Positions 9,788 to 17,818 of a stretch of 64,000 nucleotides of DNA are shown here, piece after piece. Every line of letters starts with the position of its first letter. Positions within the stretch are counted from its first letter, which is position 1. The notes beneath the pieces are model-generated. The model had not been told where the DNA came from. It ran no database searches and saw only the letters and a program-made list of their open reading frames with translations. The DNA lies in NCBI GenBank assembly GCA_020073565.1, contig JAIQEY010000002.1:1-64000 (forward strand), in the 5' to 3' direction. Source of the stretch: Terriglobia bacterium. Lineage in GTDB: Bacteria > Acidobacteriota > Terriglobia > Terriglobales > Acidobacteriaceae. The position numbers and the translations under genes were made by a program.

Positions 9788-9926
9788 CTACAGGCTGGCG
9801 CGAGAAAGAACGGTAACCGCGATAACCAGAATGACGACTGCGCCTGCTTGAACACGTAAGTGAGAAACTACCATTCATGATGCCACCGATGATCAGCAAG
9901 ATAAGACCCGCGGTGGTGTTATGCAT
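9788..9926 (-). pseudogene. rhaT: RhaT-type sugar:proton symporter remnant, only the two ends left
   Basis: On the minus strand a ribosome site (GGGAG) precedes ATG 9926, and the product starts MHNTTAGLILLIIGGIMNGS. That matches the start of RhaT-family sugar:proton symporters, whose next residues are normally FxxPMK. After SFS the match breaks. In another frame the DNA continues as AVVILVIAVTVLSRASL and stops at TAG (9788-9790), which looks like the last membrane helix of the same family. Nearly the whole transporter (roughly 300 codons) is missing. The ATG overlaps the end of the epimerase gene by eight bases. The N-terminal frame runs on to 9729 and stops just inside the esterase start. 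Assignment rests on remembered family sequence and needs a database check. Confidence 0.5.
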
Positions 9927-11103
9927 TCTTTCTCCCGGTGACGAACTCTGATGGGAGGCTTGACTTGAGCCGAATCTCATCGGTGTCTCCCTCGCGAATA
10001 ACCAGGGCGCCTTCCGACTTCACGACATCGGAGATTGTTTTCCAGCAAGACGGAACATGGCTGACGAAGATTTCGTACGCGGTGCTCAGTTGAGAGTTGG
10101 GTGGGATGCTTGTCAGCACAGGTGTATCAAATAGGGTTCGCATCTTGCGTGCGTGATCGAGTCCAAGCGGCATAGGACTAGTGCCGAACTCTACTCCACG
10201 CACCCTGGCAAGGCCGTTCCATGGAGGGTAGGATCGCGCGCGATTCTCCTCCCAGAGCGCGATCCAGGGGAAGCGCGCGCGATCGAAACAGTATCCGGCT
10301 ATGAGTTCCTGTCGGCGACTGTGTATCGCAACGTAGGCCCTGTCGCGTTCGGTGGAGATAAGCAAGGACGCGATAAATCCTGTGTGATCATGCTGGAATG
10401 GAGTAGCAAGATCGACTTGCCCTCCCGCCACAGTTGGTGCGATCGGCCACGCGAATTCCGCGTTGTTTGGGAGAAGCTCGTGACCCTCGTAGCCAAGAGG
10501 CCATGTGATCGCGCGCGAGACTGGAACAAAAAGGGATGCGTCGGCCTTGGTGAAAAAGGGTTCGCCGAAGGCCACGTGTTGTACCCACTGGAACGCGGTT
10601 TCACTGGATTGGCGGTTGACGACGGTCTCGTCGACGGCCGCCGTGGACGCGTCAGCTTGCAGAGTGATCGTCCGTCGAAAATGCAATTTGTAGACCGGCA
10701 GCTCGACTTCCAGTGTCAGAGAAACAAAATCTGCGCCGTCCTTTGTAGAGACGACTTTCCATTCAGCGCTGGCCGCTTCGCCATGAAGCGGCAATCCTGC
10801 GGCGGCCTCAGCAGGCGACGGCATGCCGAAATAACCGAGCACGACGGCGTGTCCTGTATATCCAGAAAGCATCCGACCCAAGGAAATATCCCCATAGAGC
10901 GCTTCGTGCTCTGGGAGCGAGAACGTATGCGGATCGATCGTCGTCCATGGTGGTTCCCACAGCGTGTTCAACGGGGAGCCATGAAGACGAAAATCCGCAA
11001 TGTGGCCCCCACCGAGCAGGACCGTAAGCTCGATCTTCCCGTTCGACAGCCTGTACCCTGGGCGGTTCTTCCACTGCACGAAATGGCAGTCGCAACTTGG
11101 CAT
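9919..11103 (-). CDS. Aldose 1-epimerase-like (galactose mutarotase superfamily) protein
   Basis: A 394-residue cytosolic protein with no signal peptide. GHIADFRL near residue 33, the central beta-rich part with FRRTITLQADASTAAVDETV, FQWVQHVAFGEPFF and the later IALWEEN resemble the galactose-mutarotase beta-sandwich, DUF4432 or aldose-epimerase type. Catalytic residues cannot be placed with confidence. It starts with ATG immediately after the TAA of the SDR remnant (TAAATG) and overlaps the RhaT remnant downstream, so it sits in a translationally coupled operon. Its likely role is anomer interconversion of a sugar released by the GH38 enzyme, or binding of a sugar derivative. Confidence 0.65.
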   Translation of the reverse strand: MPSCDCHFVQWKNRPGYRLSNGKIELTVLLGGGHIADFRLHGSPLNTLWEPPWTTIDPHTFSLPEHEALYGDISLGRMLSGYTGHAVVLGYFGMPSPAEAAAGLPLHGEAASAEWKVVSTKDGADFVSLTLEVELPVYKLHFRRTITLQADASTAAVDETVVNRQSSETAFQWVQHVAFGEPFFTKADASLFVPVSRAITWPLGYEGHELLPNNAEFAWPIAPTVAGGQVDLATPFQHDHTGFIASLLISTERDRAYVAIHSRRQELIAGYCFDRARFPWIALWEENRARSYPPWNGLARVRGVEFGTSPMPLGLDHARKMRTLFDTPVLTSIPPNSQLSTAYEIFVSHVPSCWKTISDVVKSEGALVIREGDTDEIRLKSSLPSEFVTGRKNA

Positions 11104-11190
11104 TTAAAGAGAAAAGGCTCCATCAACGGCGAAGGCTAATCCGAGATAGAGCGCCGCTTTTGCGACCTTACCCTTGAGGTTAAGGTTCAT
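11104..11190 (-). pseudogene. Short-chain dehydrogenase remnant reduced to 28 codons
   Basis: A tiny open frame from ATG 11190 to TAA 11104, preceded by GAGGAAG at good spacing. It begins MNLNLKGKVA, the usual start of an SDR dehydrogenase just before the TGxxxGIG cofactor loop. It then jumps to AALYLGLAFAVDGAFSL, which reads like the last residues of an SDR (AALYLASD...TG...VDGGFSL). The cofactor loop, the YxxxK catalytic site and about 200 codons are gone, and a second short gap seems to remove the residues after AALYL. Both deletions keep the frame. ATGA at 11187-11190 overlaps the GH38 stop, and the remnant stop touches the epimerase start, so translational coupling is kept. Confidence 0.6.
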
Positions 11191-14100
11191 CGTCCGCTTC
11201 CTCGTTCTATATGCGGTTTAGTCCTGACCCGGATGGTAAGCACCTGAAAGGGCCGGATTGCAAGGGCGAGAGTGTCACCGTCTGTCTTGAGTTCCGATTG
11301 ATTGTCTTCCAGAGCGTTGCACAACCACGAATGCTCGAATGACAGGAATTTGCTGTTGATCCTTACATCGGACGTTTTTCCCGCCGATTCCTGCAGCCGG
11401 AGAATTGTGCCGTCACCGTCTTCAGCGGGCTTCCAAGTCAGCAGCGTGACGCCGGGAGCATCGATGTCAAGCAGGCTGGCCTGATGTTCCGGCAGTGCGG
11501 AAACCTCCATCGCAGCGGAGACGTCATCTCGTTCGAGCGGCGTGAGAGCGTTCCATCCAAAGCGGGTCTGAGCGGACGGATCGAACTGCTCGCCACTCGT
11601 AATGGCATAGCGAAATGTGAAGTCGCCGCCTTGCCACGCGGGGAAATTCGTTCCCCAATAATTGTTCATGAGCCACGAGAATATCGTGCTGCTTTGCGGC
11701 CTGAAATCCGCGGGCCAATTGGCCCGAACGATGTCTCCGAAAGCCATGAGCGGCGCGTCCAGCGGTACCACCGTAGCTGTAACCTGGGGATTGAAGACCG
11801 AAGCCCAGGTGGTGGGCAGATACCATTCCCGGCTTCCTCCGGCAAGCTCATCTTTCGCAGGATTGACCCATCCGGCCTGAGATCCGTAAGTAAACTGCGG
11901 ATTTGAAACAGCGAAAGGAAATGCTATGTATGCCGACTCACGCGAGAGCACACGCTCTTTATGGATACGATAAGTGATGAGAATCTGCTTTTCGGAGTTG
12001 GGCAGAAAAAGTTCGGTCTGGATCGACGGGGTATTCGGCGCAGAAGAGGTAAGTTGGACGACCGTGCCTACGGGCGTACTTTTCGCCGTGACGAGGTGAC
12101 CGGAACTCGCCATGTGGACTGTCAGGGCTGGCGGTTTCAAGCCGGCTCCGAATCGGTAGAGGCTGTTATTGGGATAATCGTCCCCTCCGGTGACATAGAG
12201 ATACGAGCCGAATTTGTAGGGACTGTTTGCTTCTACGAGCTCGCGGGCAAGCTGCTTATCGAAGATGCTGGTGATCGCACCCGAGGCTGGGTCCACGCTG
12301 ATCCGGTAGAACTGGTTCTCGATGACGTCGCCACTCACCTGTGAAGAAGCTGTCAACTCGATTGCGCGACCGGATTTGACGGTGTACAGCTTGTACCCAA
12401 CCGCGGGAACATCAGCGGCCAGGAATCGGACTCGAACATTGCCAGGACCGAATCCGGGAAGTGCGATTCCCTTGCCCTTTCGTAGGATCTCAAAGGGGAT
12501 ATCGGCCCCGGTTGCCGCGTCGATAATCTTTGTGTCCGTTGGAAGATCGGTTTCAACCAGTCCGCTGCGCGGCCAGGCCAACGAATTGAAGACAGCAATT
12601 GAATTTTCTTTCGGTTTGACCAGCGCTTCGAGTTGTGCCCATCCGCGCTGAATCGACTCGCTTATATCGTCGCGGGCGCGCACCACACGGGCGCCCTTAA
12701 GAGCGATCTGATCCTCGCTCTGGTGATGCTCGGGTTGAGTGGTCGCTCCCACATACGTCCACGTATGCTCGTCATATTCCAGTTCGTTGCGCCATGCGTC
12801 ATCGAGAAGATCTTTATCGCTGCGAACCCGCGGATCGAGAGATGCGATGGCAGAGCCGAGAATCTCGGCGGTTGCAATGCGATGCTGATTCTCACGATGG
12901 ATGGCGGTGTGCGCTGCGTCGGAACCGTAGCCGTCTTCCCAGTACGGCCCGAAGTCCCCACGTACCACGGGAATATCGCCTTTCCATTCGCGCTCAATCT
13001 GCTGCATCGCCGAGTGGACGGTAGCGAACTGAAGGCGTGGCCATGTGAACTCTCGATTGAAGGTGGAAACAATTTCGCTCTGCTCTTTCGCAAGCGGAGT
13101 GTTTTCGAGTTGGGTGCCGAAAATGATGGTAGTATTCGCGGTGTAATCGGGGCGCGTGTAGGCTTGAAGAAAAACGGGCAAGGCCTCGCGGATTGACTCC
13201 ATCCGCCACGGGCTTCCGAAAAGAGTATGGGCCTGAAGATACGCGCGCGAGTACCACATCAAAACGCGGCTTCCATCGGGACCTTCCCAATAGAACGGCG
13301 ACTTTTCATTCCACCGTCCGAGCAGCAGGGCCGGGGCACGCCAACTGTTGCTGGCAGCAATGAAATACTTGATTCCGGCATCATGTAAAACTGAAGCATA
13401 GCCCCAGGTATATGAGGGAACATCGACGATTTGCGCCCCGTCCTCCCGCGGCAGCTTGAATTCACGCTCGATGCGCCGTTCGTCATAGAAAGATCGCGCT
13501 AAGCCTTCCCAGGATGCGTTGCCCGTGTGTTGGTTTGAGACCTCAGGAGGAATTACGATGCTTCCGGCGCGGACATGGTCGATGAGTTGTTTCTGGGTTT
13601 CGGCGGAACGTCCTTTGAAGTACTGATCGGCCACCCAGCTGCCGTCCAGCGTCCAGCGAAAGTCCGGCGTTTTCTGGATGAGATCCATCGCCGCATCGAT
13701 GGACTGCGAATGAAGTTCGGCGACCTTCGCTGCATAGTCCGTGAACCCAACGTCCAGATGTTCGTGAGGAATAATGGCGACGGTCCACTTCTTTGCGGGC
13801 GCGATGCTTACGGAAGCCGTGGAGAGATCTCCAAGGTGCACGGTTGCTTTGGCGTCCCCATTCCATTCGGGCAAAGTGAATTCCAACCGCTGCTCTCCGA
13901 AATCGTTAGAACTCGTGGATGGTTGCTTGTAGGAGTGTCCGTTCACCATCAATTCGACCATGCCGCTCTTTGGCAGCGTCGCTGCCTTGATGAACACGTT
14001 GACCACTTCCGATAATCCGTCTGTTGTTTGGCGGTAGAAAATTGTGGGTTCAATGCTGGCCGTGAATGCACGCGAATCAAATTGCGCCGCGTCACGCTGA

Positions 14101-14729
14101 ACGAGTTCCAGAGCGTCGTAAACTAGGCCGGTATGACCCGGGGCAATGGCGCCAAGTGAAGTTTGCGGAGCTGCCGGATCGTCCATCGCAGTGAACACGA
14201 AACTGTTCTCGCCATGGCGAAGCCAGGCGGCAGGAATGTGGACCGTCTTTTCGTCCCACGAGGTCTGCGGCACGAATGTCCCTTCCCAATCCCCGGCATG
14301 GAAGTCGAGTTTCGGATGAAAGTAGAAAGATCCGGAATGGCCGTTGACTTCGAGCTTCAGAAAGGAGAGGCGCGGCGTCTCGTACAGCATGGCGATTCTC
14401 AGGTCATAGATACCGCGAGGTGCGTTCTGCAGTGAGAACTTCACGGTGAAGGGATGCAAACGAGCTCCCGTCATCCCATTGGCCGGCCCTGGTTGAAAGC
14501 GATACCAATCTTTGTCACTGCTCTGGCCCACGACAAAAACAGGATCACTCTTGGGGTCGGCATAGTTAATATCCTCGCTACGGAACTCGACGGAGGAGAA
14601 GTCAAAACTGCCGATCTTCCACACAGGATTCGCGGCGAAGCTCAGAGCTGGCATGAGCATCGCTGTCGCAAGCAAATGGGCGCTGGTTCGTCGGACAATC
14701 CTCATTGTGATCTTCGTCATACTTACCAT
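11187..14729 (-). CDS. GH38 alpha-mannosidase with N-terminal polysaccharide-lyase-type domain
   Basis: Exported glycoside hydrolase of 1180 residues. After the signal peptide (LLATAMLMPALSFA) comes a domain of about 190 residues starting NPVWKIGSFDFSS, like the CBM-like third domain of family 4 rhamnogalacturonan lyases. A linker then leads to the GH38 catalytic domain, starting WTVAIIPHEHLDVGFTDY near 330 with its metal-binding His and Asp. DVPSYTWGYASVLHDAGIKYF follows, cut here as DVPSYTWG and HDAGIKYF. The last 550 residues match the beta-rich C-terminal part of GH38. The start among ATG 14729, 14720 and 14705 is not resolved by ribosome sites. It is first in an operon with the epimerase and esterase. 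Likely role: removing alpha-mannosyl or similar residues from glycans. Confidence 0.82.
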   Translation of the reverse strand: MVSMTKITMRIVRRTSAHLLATAMLMPALSFAANPVWKIGSFDFSSVEFRSEDINYADPKSDPVFVVGQSSDKDWYRFQPGPANGMTGARLHPFTVKFSLQNAPRGIYDLRIAMLYETPRLSFLKLEVNGHSGSFYFHPKLDFHAGDWEGTFVPQTSWDEKTVHIPAAWLRHGENSFVFTAMDDPAAPQTSLGAIAPGHTGLVYDALELVQRDAAQFDSRAFTASIEPTIFYRQTTDGLSEVVNVFIKAATLPKSGMVELMVNGHSYKQPSTSSNDFGEQRLEFTLPEWNGDAKATVHLGDLSTASVSIAPAKKWTVAIIPHEHLDVGFTDYAAKVAELHSQSIDAAMDLIQKTPDFRWTLDGSWVADQYFKGRSAETQKQLIDHVRAGSIVIPPEVSNQHTGNASWEGLARSFYDERRIEREFKLPREDGAQIVDVPSYTWGYASVLHDAGIKYFIAASNSWRAPALLLGRWNEKSPFYWEGPDGSRVLMWYSRAYLQAHTLFGSPWRMESIREALPVFLQAYTRPDYTANTTIIFGTQLENTPLAKEQSEIVSTFNREFTWPRLQFATVHSAMQQIEREWKGDIPVVRGDFGPYWEDGYGSDAAHTAIHRENQHRIATAEILGSAIASLDPRVRSDKDLLDDAWRNELEYDEHTWTYVGATTQPEHHQSEDQIALKGARVVRARDDISESIQRGWAQLEALVKPKENSIAVFNSLAWPRSGLVETDLPTDTKIIDAATGADIPFEILRKGKGIALPGFGPGNVRVRFLAADVPAVGYKLYTVKSGRAIELTASSQVSGDVIENQFYRISVDPASGAITSIFDKQLARELVEANSPYKFGSYLYVTGGDDYPNNSLYRFGAGLKPPALTVHMASSGHLVTAKSTPVGTVVQLTSSAPNTPSIQTELFLPNSEKQILITYRIHKERVLSRESAYIAFPFAVSNPQFTYGSQAGWVNPAKDELAGGSREWYLPTTWASVFNPQVTATVVPLDAPLMAFGDIVRANWPADFRPQSSTIFSWLMNNYWGTNFPAWQGGDFTFRYAITSGEQFDPSAQTRFGWNALTPLERDDVSAAMEVSALPEHQASLLDIDAPGVTLLTWKPAEDGDGTILRLQESAGKTSDVRINSKFLSFEHSWLCNALEDNQSELKTDGDTLALAIRPFQVLTIRVRTKPHIERGSGR

Positions 14730-15010
14730 TTCGGCTGGGTGGTAATTACGTCCGGGCGCCTCGGATCATCGGTTCAAGCCCACCTCTGCTGACGCTGGAA
14801 AGCTTGTGGTATCGAATCAGCTTGTCGCCGCTCGATGGTGTCGTCGGTGAGGTGGTGATAGTGCGCGTCTGACGCGGGCGACTTGTTTGTTAAACATTCG
14901 CACATATATAGTGATTTCGATTTCAAGTCAAGGCCAGAAGCGAAACTTGGAGATCGTTTACCTCCGGACCAGTCTTCTGGTAAAGCTCTGCGTTTGTGGA
15001 GATGAGTCGA

Positions 15011-16147
15011 ATGCAACATTTGTTGAAATCATCGATGAAATGGGTCGCCGCTTTGTTCTTTTTCTCTCTCTTTTGCGCTTGCTGTCCGGCGCAATCGACA
15101 CCGAAATTCGACTGTGAGCCCTCGTTTCCATTTGCTCAAGGATGGCTCGGCGCCGACGCGGCCTATTCAATACCGCTCACAGATGGGCGGGATCTATGGA
15201 TCTTCGGCGACACACTCTATGGGGACGAGCGCAAAGTTGTTGGTGACGAACCGAGAATGGTCCGCAACACTGTCGGCATTTCAACCTGTAAAGACGGTCA
15301 TTGGATGATCGACTACACGATTCGCCGCGACGCCAAGGCGGCATATCTTGATTTCTTTCAGGCGCAACATAAAGACGTTTGGTATTGGGCTCTCGATGGC
15401 GTAATGCATAACAATGAACTGTGGATAACGCTGTTGTGCGTGCGAAACGCTCCCAATGCTACCTCCGCGGCGCTCGGGTTTGAAGTGTGTGGAACCGACC
15501 TCGCGCATGTGACCGGACTGCAAGCGCCTCCGAAAGATTGGAAGATCTCGTATCTACCCTTGGTGCCGGATGGTGTGCACGCGAATCCTTCGGCATCCAC
15601 GGTGATCGAAGGAGATCATCTCTACATCTTCACCGTGGATGAGCACGATAAGCGTCCGCAGATATTGGTGCGAATCCCCGTCGCAGGACTGAACGATCCG
15701 GCGAAGAATCTACAGTACCTGAATGCCGATGGCACCTGGCAAGCCGGTCTCGATCCGGCCAAGGCAAAGGTGGTAATGGAACACGGCGTTAGCGAAATGT
15801 CGGTTCGTTACCATCCCGAACTGAAGGAATGGATCGCGGTACACGTGGATGCTACTTTCTTCTCCGATAAGGTCCTGCTCCGCACCGCACCAAGCCTTAC
15901 CGGGCCGTGGACGGACGGCGAAGTGATCTATCACATTCCTGAACTTCAGAAGAATTCGTCCGGGTACGATCCCGACACGTTTTGCTATGCGGGTAAGGAA
16001 CACCCTGAATTCGAGCGGACGAACGAACTCGTATTCACCTACGTTTGCAACTCCATGAAACCGCAGAAGATCGCCAAAGAATTGAACATCTATTTCCCCC
16101 AGGTCGTTCGCATGAAGATGCCGGTGTCGGGAAAAATACAAAAGTAG
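15011..16147 (+). CDS. Secreted DUF4185-like beta-propeller protein
   Basis: A 378-residue exported protein. The N-terminus MQHLLKSSMKWVAALFFF is a hydrophobic signal ending near CCPAQS. The mature part starts with SFPFAQGWLGADAAYSIPL followed by GRDLWIFGDTLYG, the pattern of DUF4185 five-bladed propellers related to glycosidases of clan GH-F-like folds. Later parts (GVSEMSVRYHPELKEWIAV, SLTGPWTDGEVIYHIPE) fit repeated propeller blades. ATG 15011 is chosen because GGAG ends nine bases before it; the upstream GTG (14996) and ATG (15002) are badly placed. It is divergent from the GH38 operon across an AT-rich spacer. Activity is unknown; sugar binding or cleavage is an inference. Confidence 0.65.
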   Translation: MQHLLKSSMKWVAALFFFSLFCACCPAQSTPKFDCEPSFPFAQGWLGADAAYSIPLTDGRDLWIFGDTLYGDERKVVGDEPRMVRNTVGISTCKDGHWMIDYTIRRDAKAAYLDFFQAQHKDVWYWALDGVMHNNELWITLLCVRNAPNATSAALGFEVCGTDLAHVTGLQAPPKDWKISYLPLVPDGVHANPSASTVIEGDHLYIFTVDEHDKRPQILVRIPVAGLNDPAKNLQYLNADGTWQAGLDPAKAKVVMEHGVSEMSVRYHPELKEWIAVHVDATFFSDKVLLRTAPSLTGPWTDGEVIYHIPELQKNSSGYDPDTFCYAGKEHPEFERTNELVFTYVCNSMKPQKIAKELNIYFPQVVRMKMPVSGKIQK

Positions 16148-16284
16148 ATCCTCGCGAAATCCCCTAACTTTAGCAGCGGATGTTCGAAGTACGCATCGGA
16201 ATATTTCGTATTACGCTGAAAAGAACACAAAAAACTGCTGTACTGTTGCAGAAAGCAAGTTTCTTGCGGTAATCTTGCTTCGAG

Positions 16285-16848
16285 ATGGATCCCACCTTCG
16301 CCATCGTGAACTGGGCGGACGGCAGCCTAGACTCCCCTAAGCTCCGATCTTCCACGAAGAAATTGGGTCAGTTGAAAGGGATCTTCCGTGACGAGGACTC
16401 CTGGCAGCGCATGGATCACGAAACCGTGGTCTACCGTGTTTGGTGGTGGGAGCCGGTGACTCCGGGTACGGAAGGCGGTCTATTTTGGGGCACTACGGAA
16501 ATTCTACCCGGACGAGTTGGCCAGGAATACTTTATGACCCATGGCCACCAGCATGCTGTTCTCGATCGCGCTGAGTTTTATGGCACGGTTGCCGGGAAAG
16601 GGATGTTAATTTTGCGCGATGAGAATAGCCGGAACCGGCACGAGGAAATGTCGCCAGGAAGTCTGCATTACATAGCGGGAAAAACCGCGCACCGCGTGGT
16701 GAATACCGGTGACACGCCACTTCGTTTCGTGGCCTGCTGGCCAAGCGACGCCGGCCACGATTACGCCACCATCGCCGAAAATGGTTTCGGAATGCGGGTT
16801 ATGGAGAATCACGGAAAACCGAGCGTCATGGGCGACGGCGAGGTCTAA
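16285..16848 (+). CDS. Cupin-type glucose-6-phosphate isomerase
   Basis: A 187-residue cupin isomerase of the archaeal type (PF06560), interconverting glucose-6-phosphate and fructose-6-phosphate in the cytosol. The metal-binding motif appears as EYFMTHGHQHAVLDRAEFY near residue 85 with His, His and Glu ligands. KGMLIL, PGSLHYIAGKTAHRVVNTGD and PSDAGHDYATIAENGF follow as in characterised archaeal enzymes. Length is normal. It is followed after one base by a second PF06560-like gene, so the two are surely co-transcribed. A metal-dependent PGI next to a phosphomannose-isomerase-like gene suggests that hexose-6-phosphates from this locus are channelled to fructose-6-phosphate. Confidence 0.85.
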   Translation: MDPTFAIVNWADGSLDSPKLRSSTKKLGQLKGIFRDEDSWQRMDHETVVYRVWWWEPVTPGTEGGLFWGTTEILPGRVGQEYFMTHGHQHAVLDRAEFYGTVAGKGMLILRDENSRNRHEEMSPGSLHYIAGKTAHRVVNTGDTPLRFVACWPSDAGHDYATIAENGFGMRVMENHGKPSVMGDGEV

Positions 16849-16849
16849 A

Positions 16850-17659
16850 TTGGCGACCCCTGGAAATCCGGCAGCCCTCCTTGATTTCGATCCGATGCTG
16901 GGCGTGCGGCCCGATCGCGAGAAGTTGACCTTCACCTACGACCCCGGGATATTTGGGCCCGAACCTGAGTTTCGTCGGCTCGACGATATTCGCCGCAGTC
17001 TTCGCGATCCCGCATGCGACGGCCCCGATCCCGTCTACTCGATCGTGATGGATGTGGGACGCGAAGAGCATCGTTCGGAGCTGGCTCGACGAATGCTCTT
17101 GTTTGGTGTTGTCGCGTATGCCAGCGGACGTTTGGGCGATGAACCAGTTAGGAGCCAGGGACATATCCACTCGCTCGCACCCCACTGCGGCTGGTCGACT
17201 CCCGAACTGTTCGAGATTTGGGAAGGACGCGCGATTGTATATGCGCAGGAATCCGCAGGTGACGATCCCGGTCGTTGCATTGCGGTGTCGGCGGGTCCCG
17301 GAGAACAAGTGGTCGTTCCTCCGGGATGGGCTCATTCTGTGATCAATGGCGATCCTCAGAGCCGGATGGTTTTCGGCGCCTGGTGCGATCGTCAATATGG
17401 ATTCGTCTACGATCAAGTCCGCGCCCATCACGGACTTGCCTGGTTCCCGGTTCTCGACGAAAAACAAATTATTCACTGGGAGCCTAACCCACACTATCGA
17501 ACTTCCACGATTTCTCTAAGAATGTCGCGCGCCTATCCGGAGCTTGGGCTAAATTCTCGTGTACCGATCTACGAGCAATTCGCGCAGAACCCTGAGGCCG
17601 TGCAGTGGGTCTCAGAGCCCGGGCGGTTTGACTGGCTCTGGCCCAACTTCGCGCCTTAA
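16850..17659 (+). CDS. Second cupin glucose-6-phosphate isomerase-like protein
   Basis: A 269-residue cupin of the same PF06560 family as its upstream neighbour, longer and more diverged. VRSQGHIHSLAPHCGWSTPE near residue 100, cut here as RSQGHIH and STPELFEIWEGRAIVY, carries the paired His and the Glu ligands. VVVPPGWAHSVINGDP is the second cupin motif. I start it at TTG 16850, one base after the previous stop, because AGGT lies just upstream; ATG 16895 is the alternative, and an ATG-like start inside the upstream gene is unlikely. It may be a paralogue with another sugar-phosphate substrate, or a partner subunit of the first enzyme. Confidence 0.72.
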   Translation: MATPGNPAALLDFDPMLGVRPDREKLTFTYDPGIFGPEPEFRRLDDIRRSLRDPACDGPDPVYSIVMDVGREEHRSELARRMLLFGVVAYASGRLGDEPVRSQGHIHSLAPHCGWSTPELFEIWEGRAIVYAQESAGDDPGRCIAVSAGPGEQVVVPPGWAHSVINGDPQSRMVFGAWCDRQYGFVYDQVRAHHGLAWFPVLDEKQIIHWEPNPHYRTSTISLRMSRAYPELGLNSRVPIYEQFAQNPEAVQWVSEPGRFDWLWPNFAP

Positions 17660-17818
17660 GAGATTGTGTCCACCTTACATGCATGGTTCCCAATCAACGG
17701 ACTGCGACATGTGGGGCTCCTGAAAGGATGCCGAGCATTCACGGCAGCGGCCGGTTTTTCGGCGACCGAACCGGAGCCTTCCCGCAATTGCAAAATACGG
17801 TCGCTGGGAGGAGCCAGC

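Noticed and set aside
10153-11139. A 328-codon plus-strand frame opposite the epimerase-like gene
   Set aside because: The minus-strand product has mutarotase-like features and operon coupling; the plus-strand product has none.
17666-17818. N-terminal extension of the Tat glycosidase frame
   Set aside because: A strong ribosome site and twin-arginine signal fix the start at 17819; the upstream codons do not look like protein.
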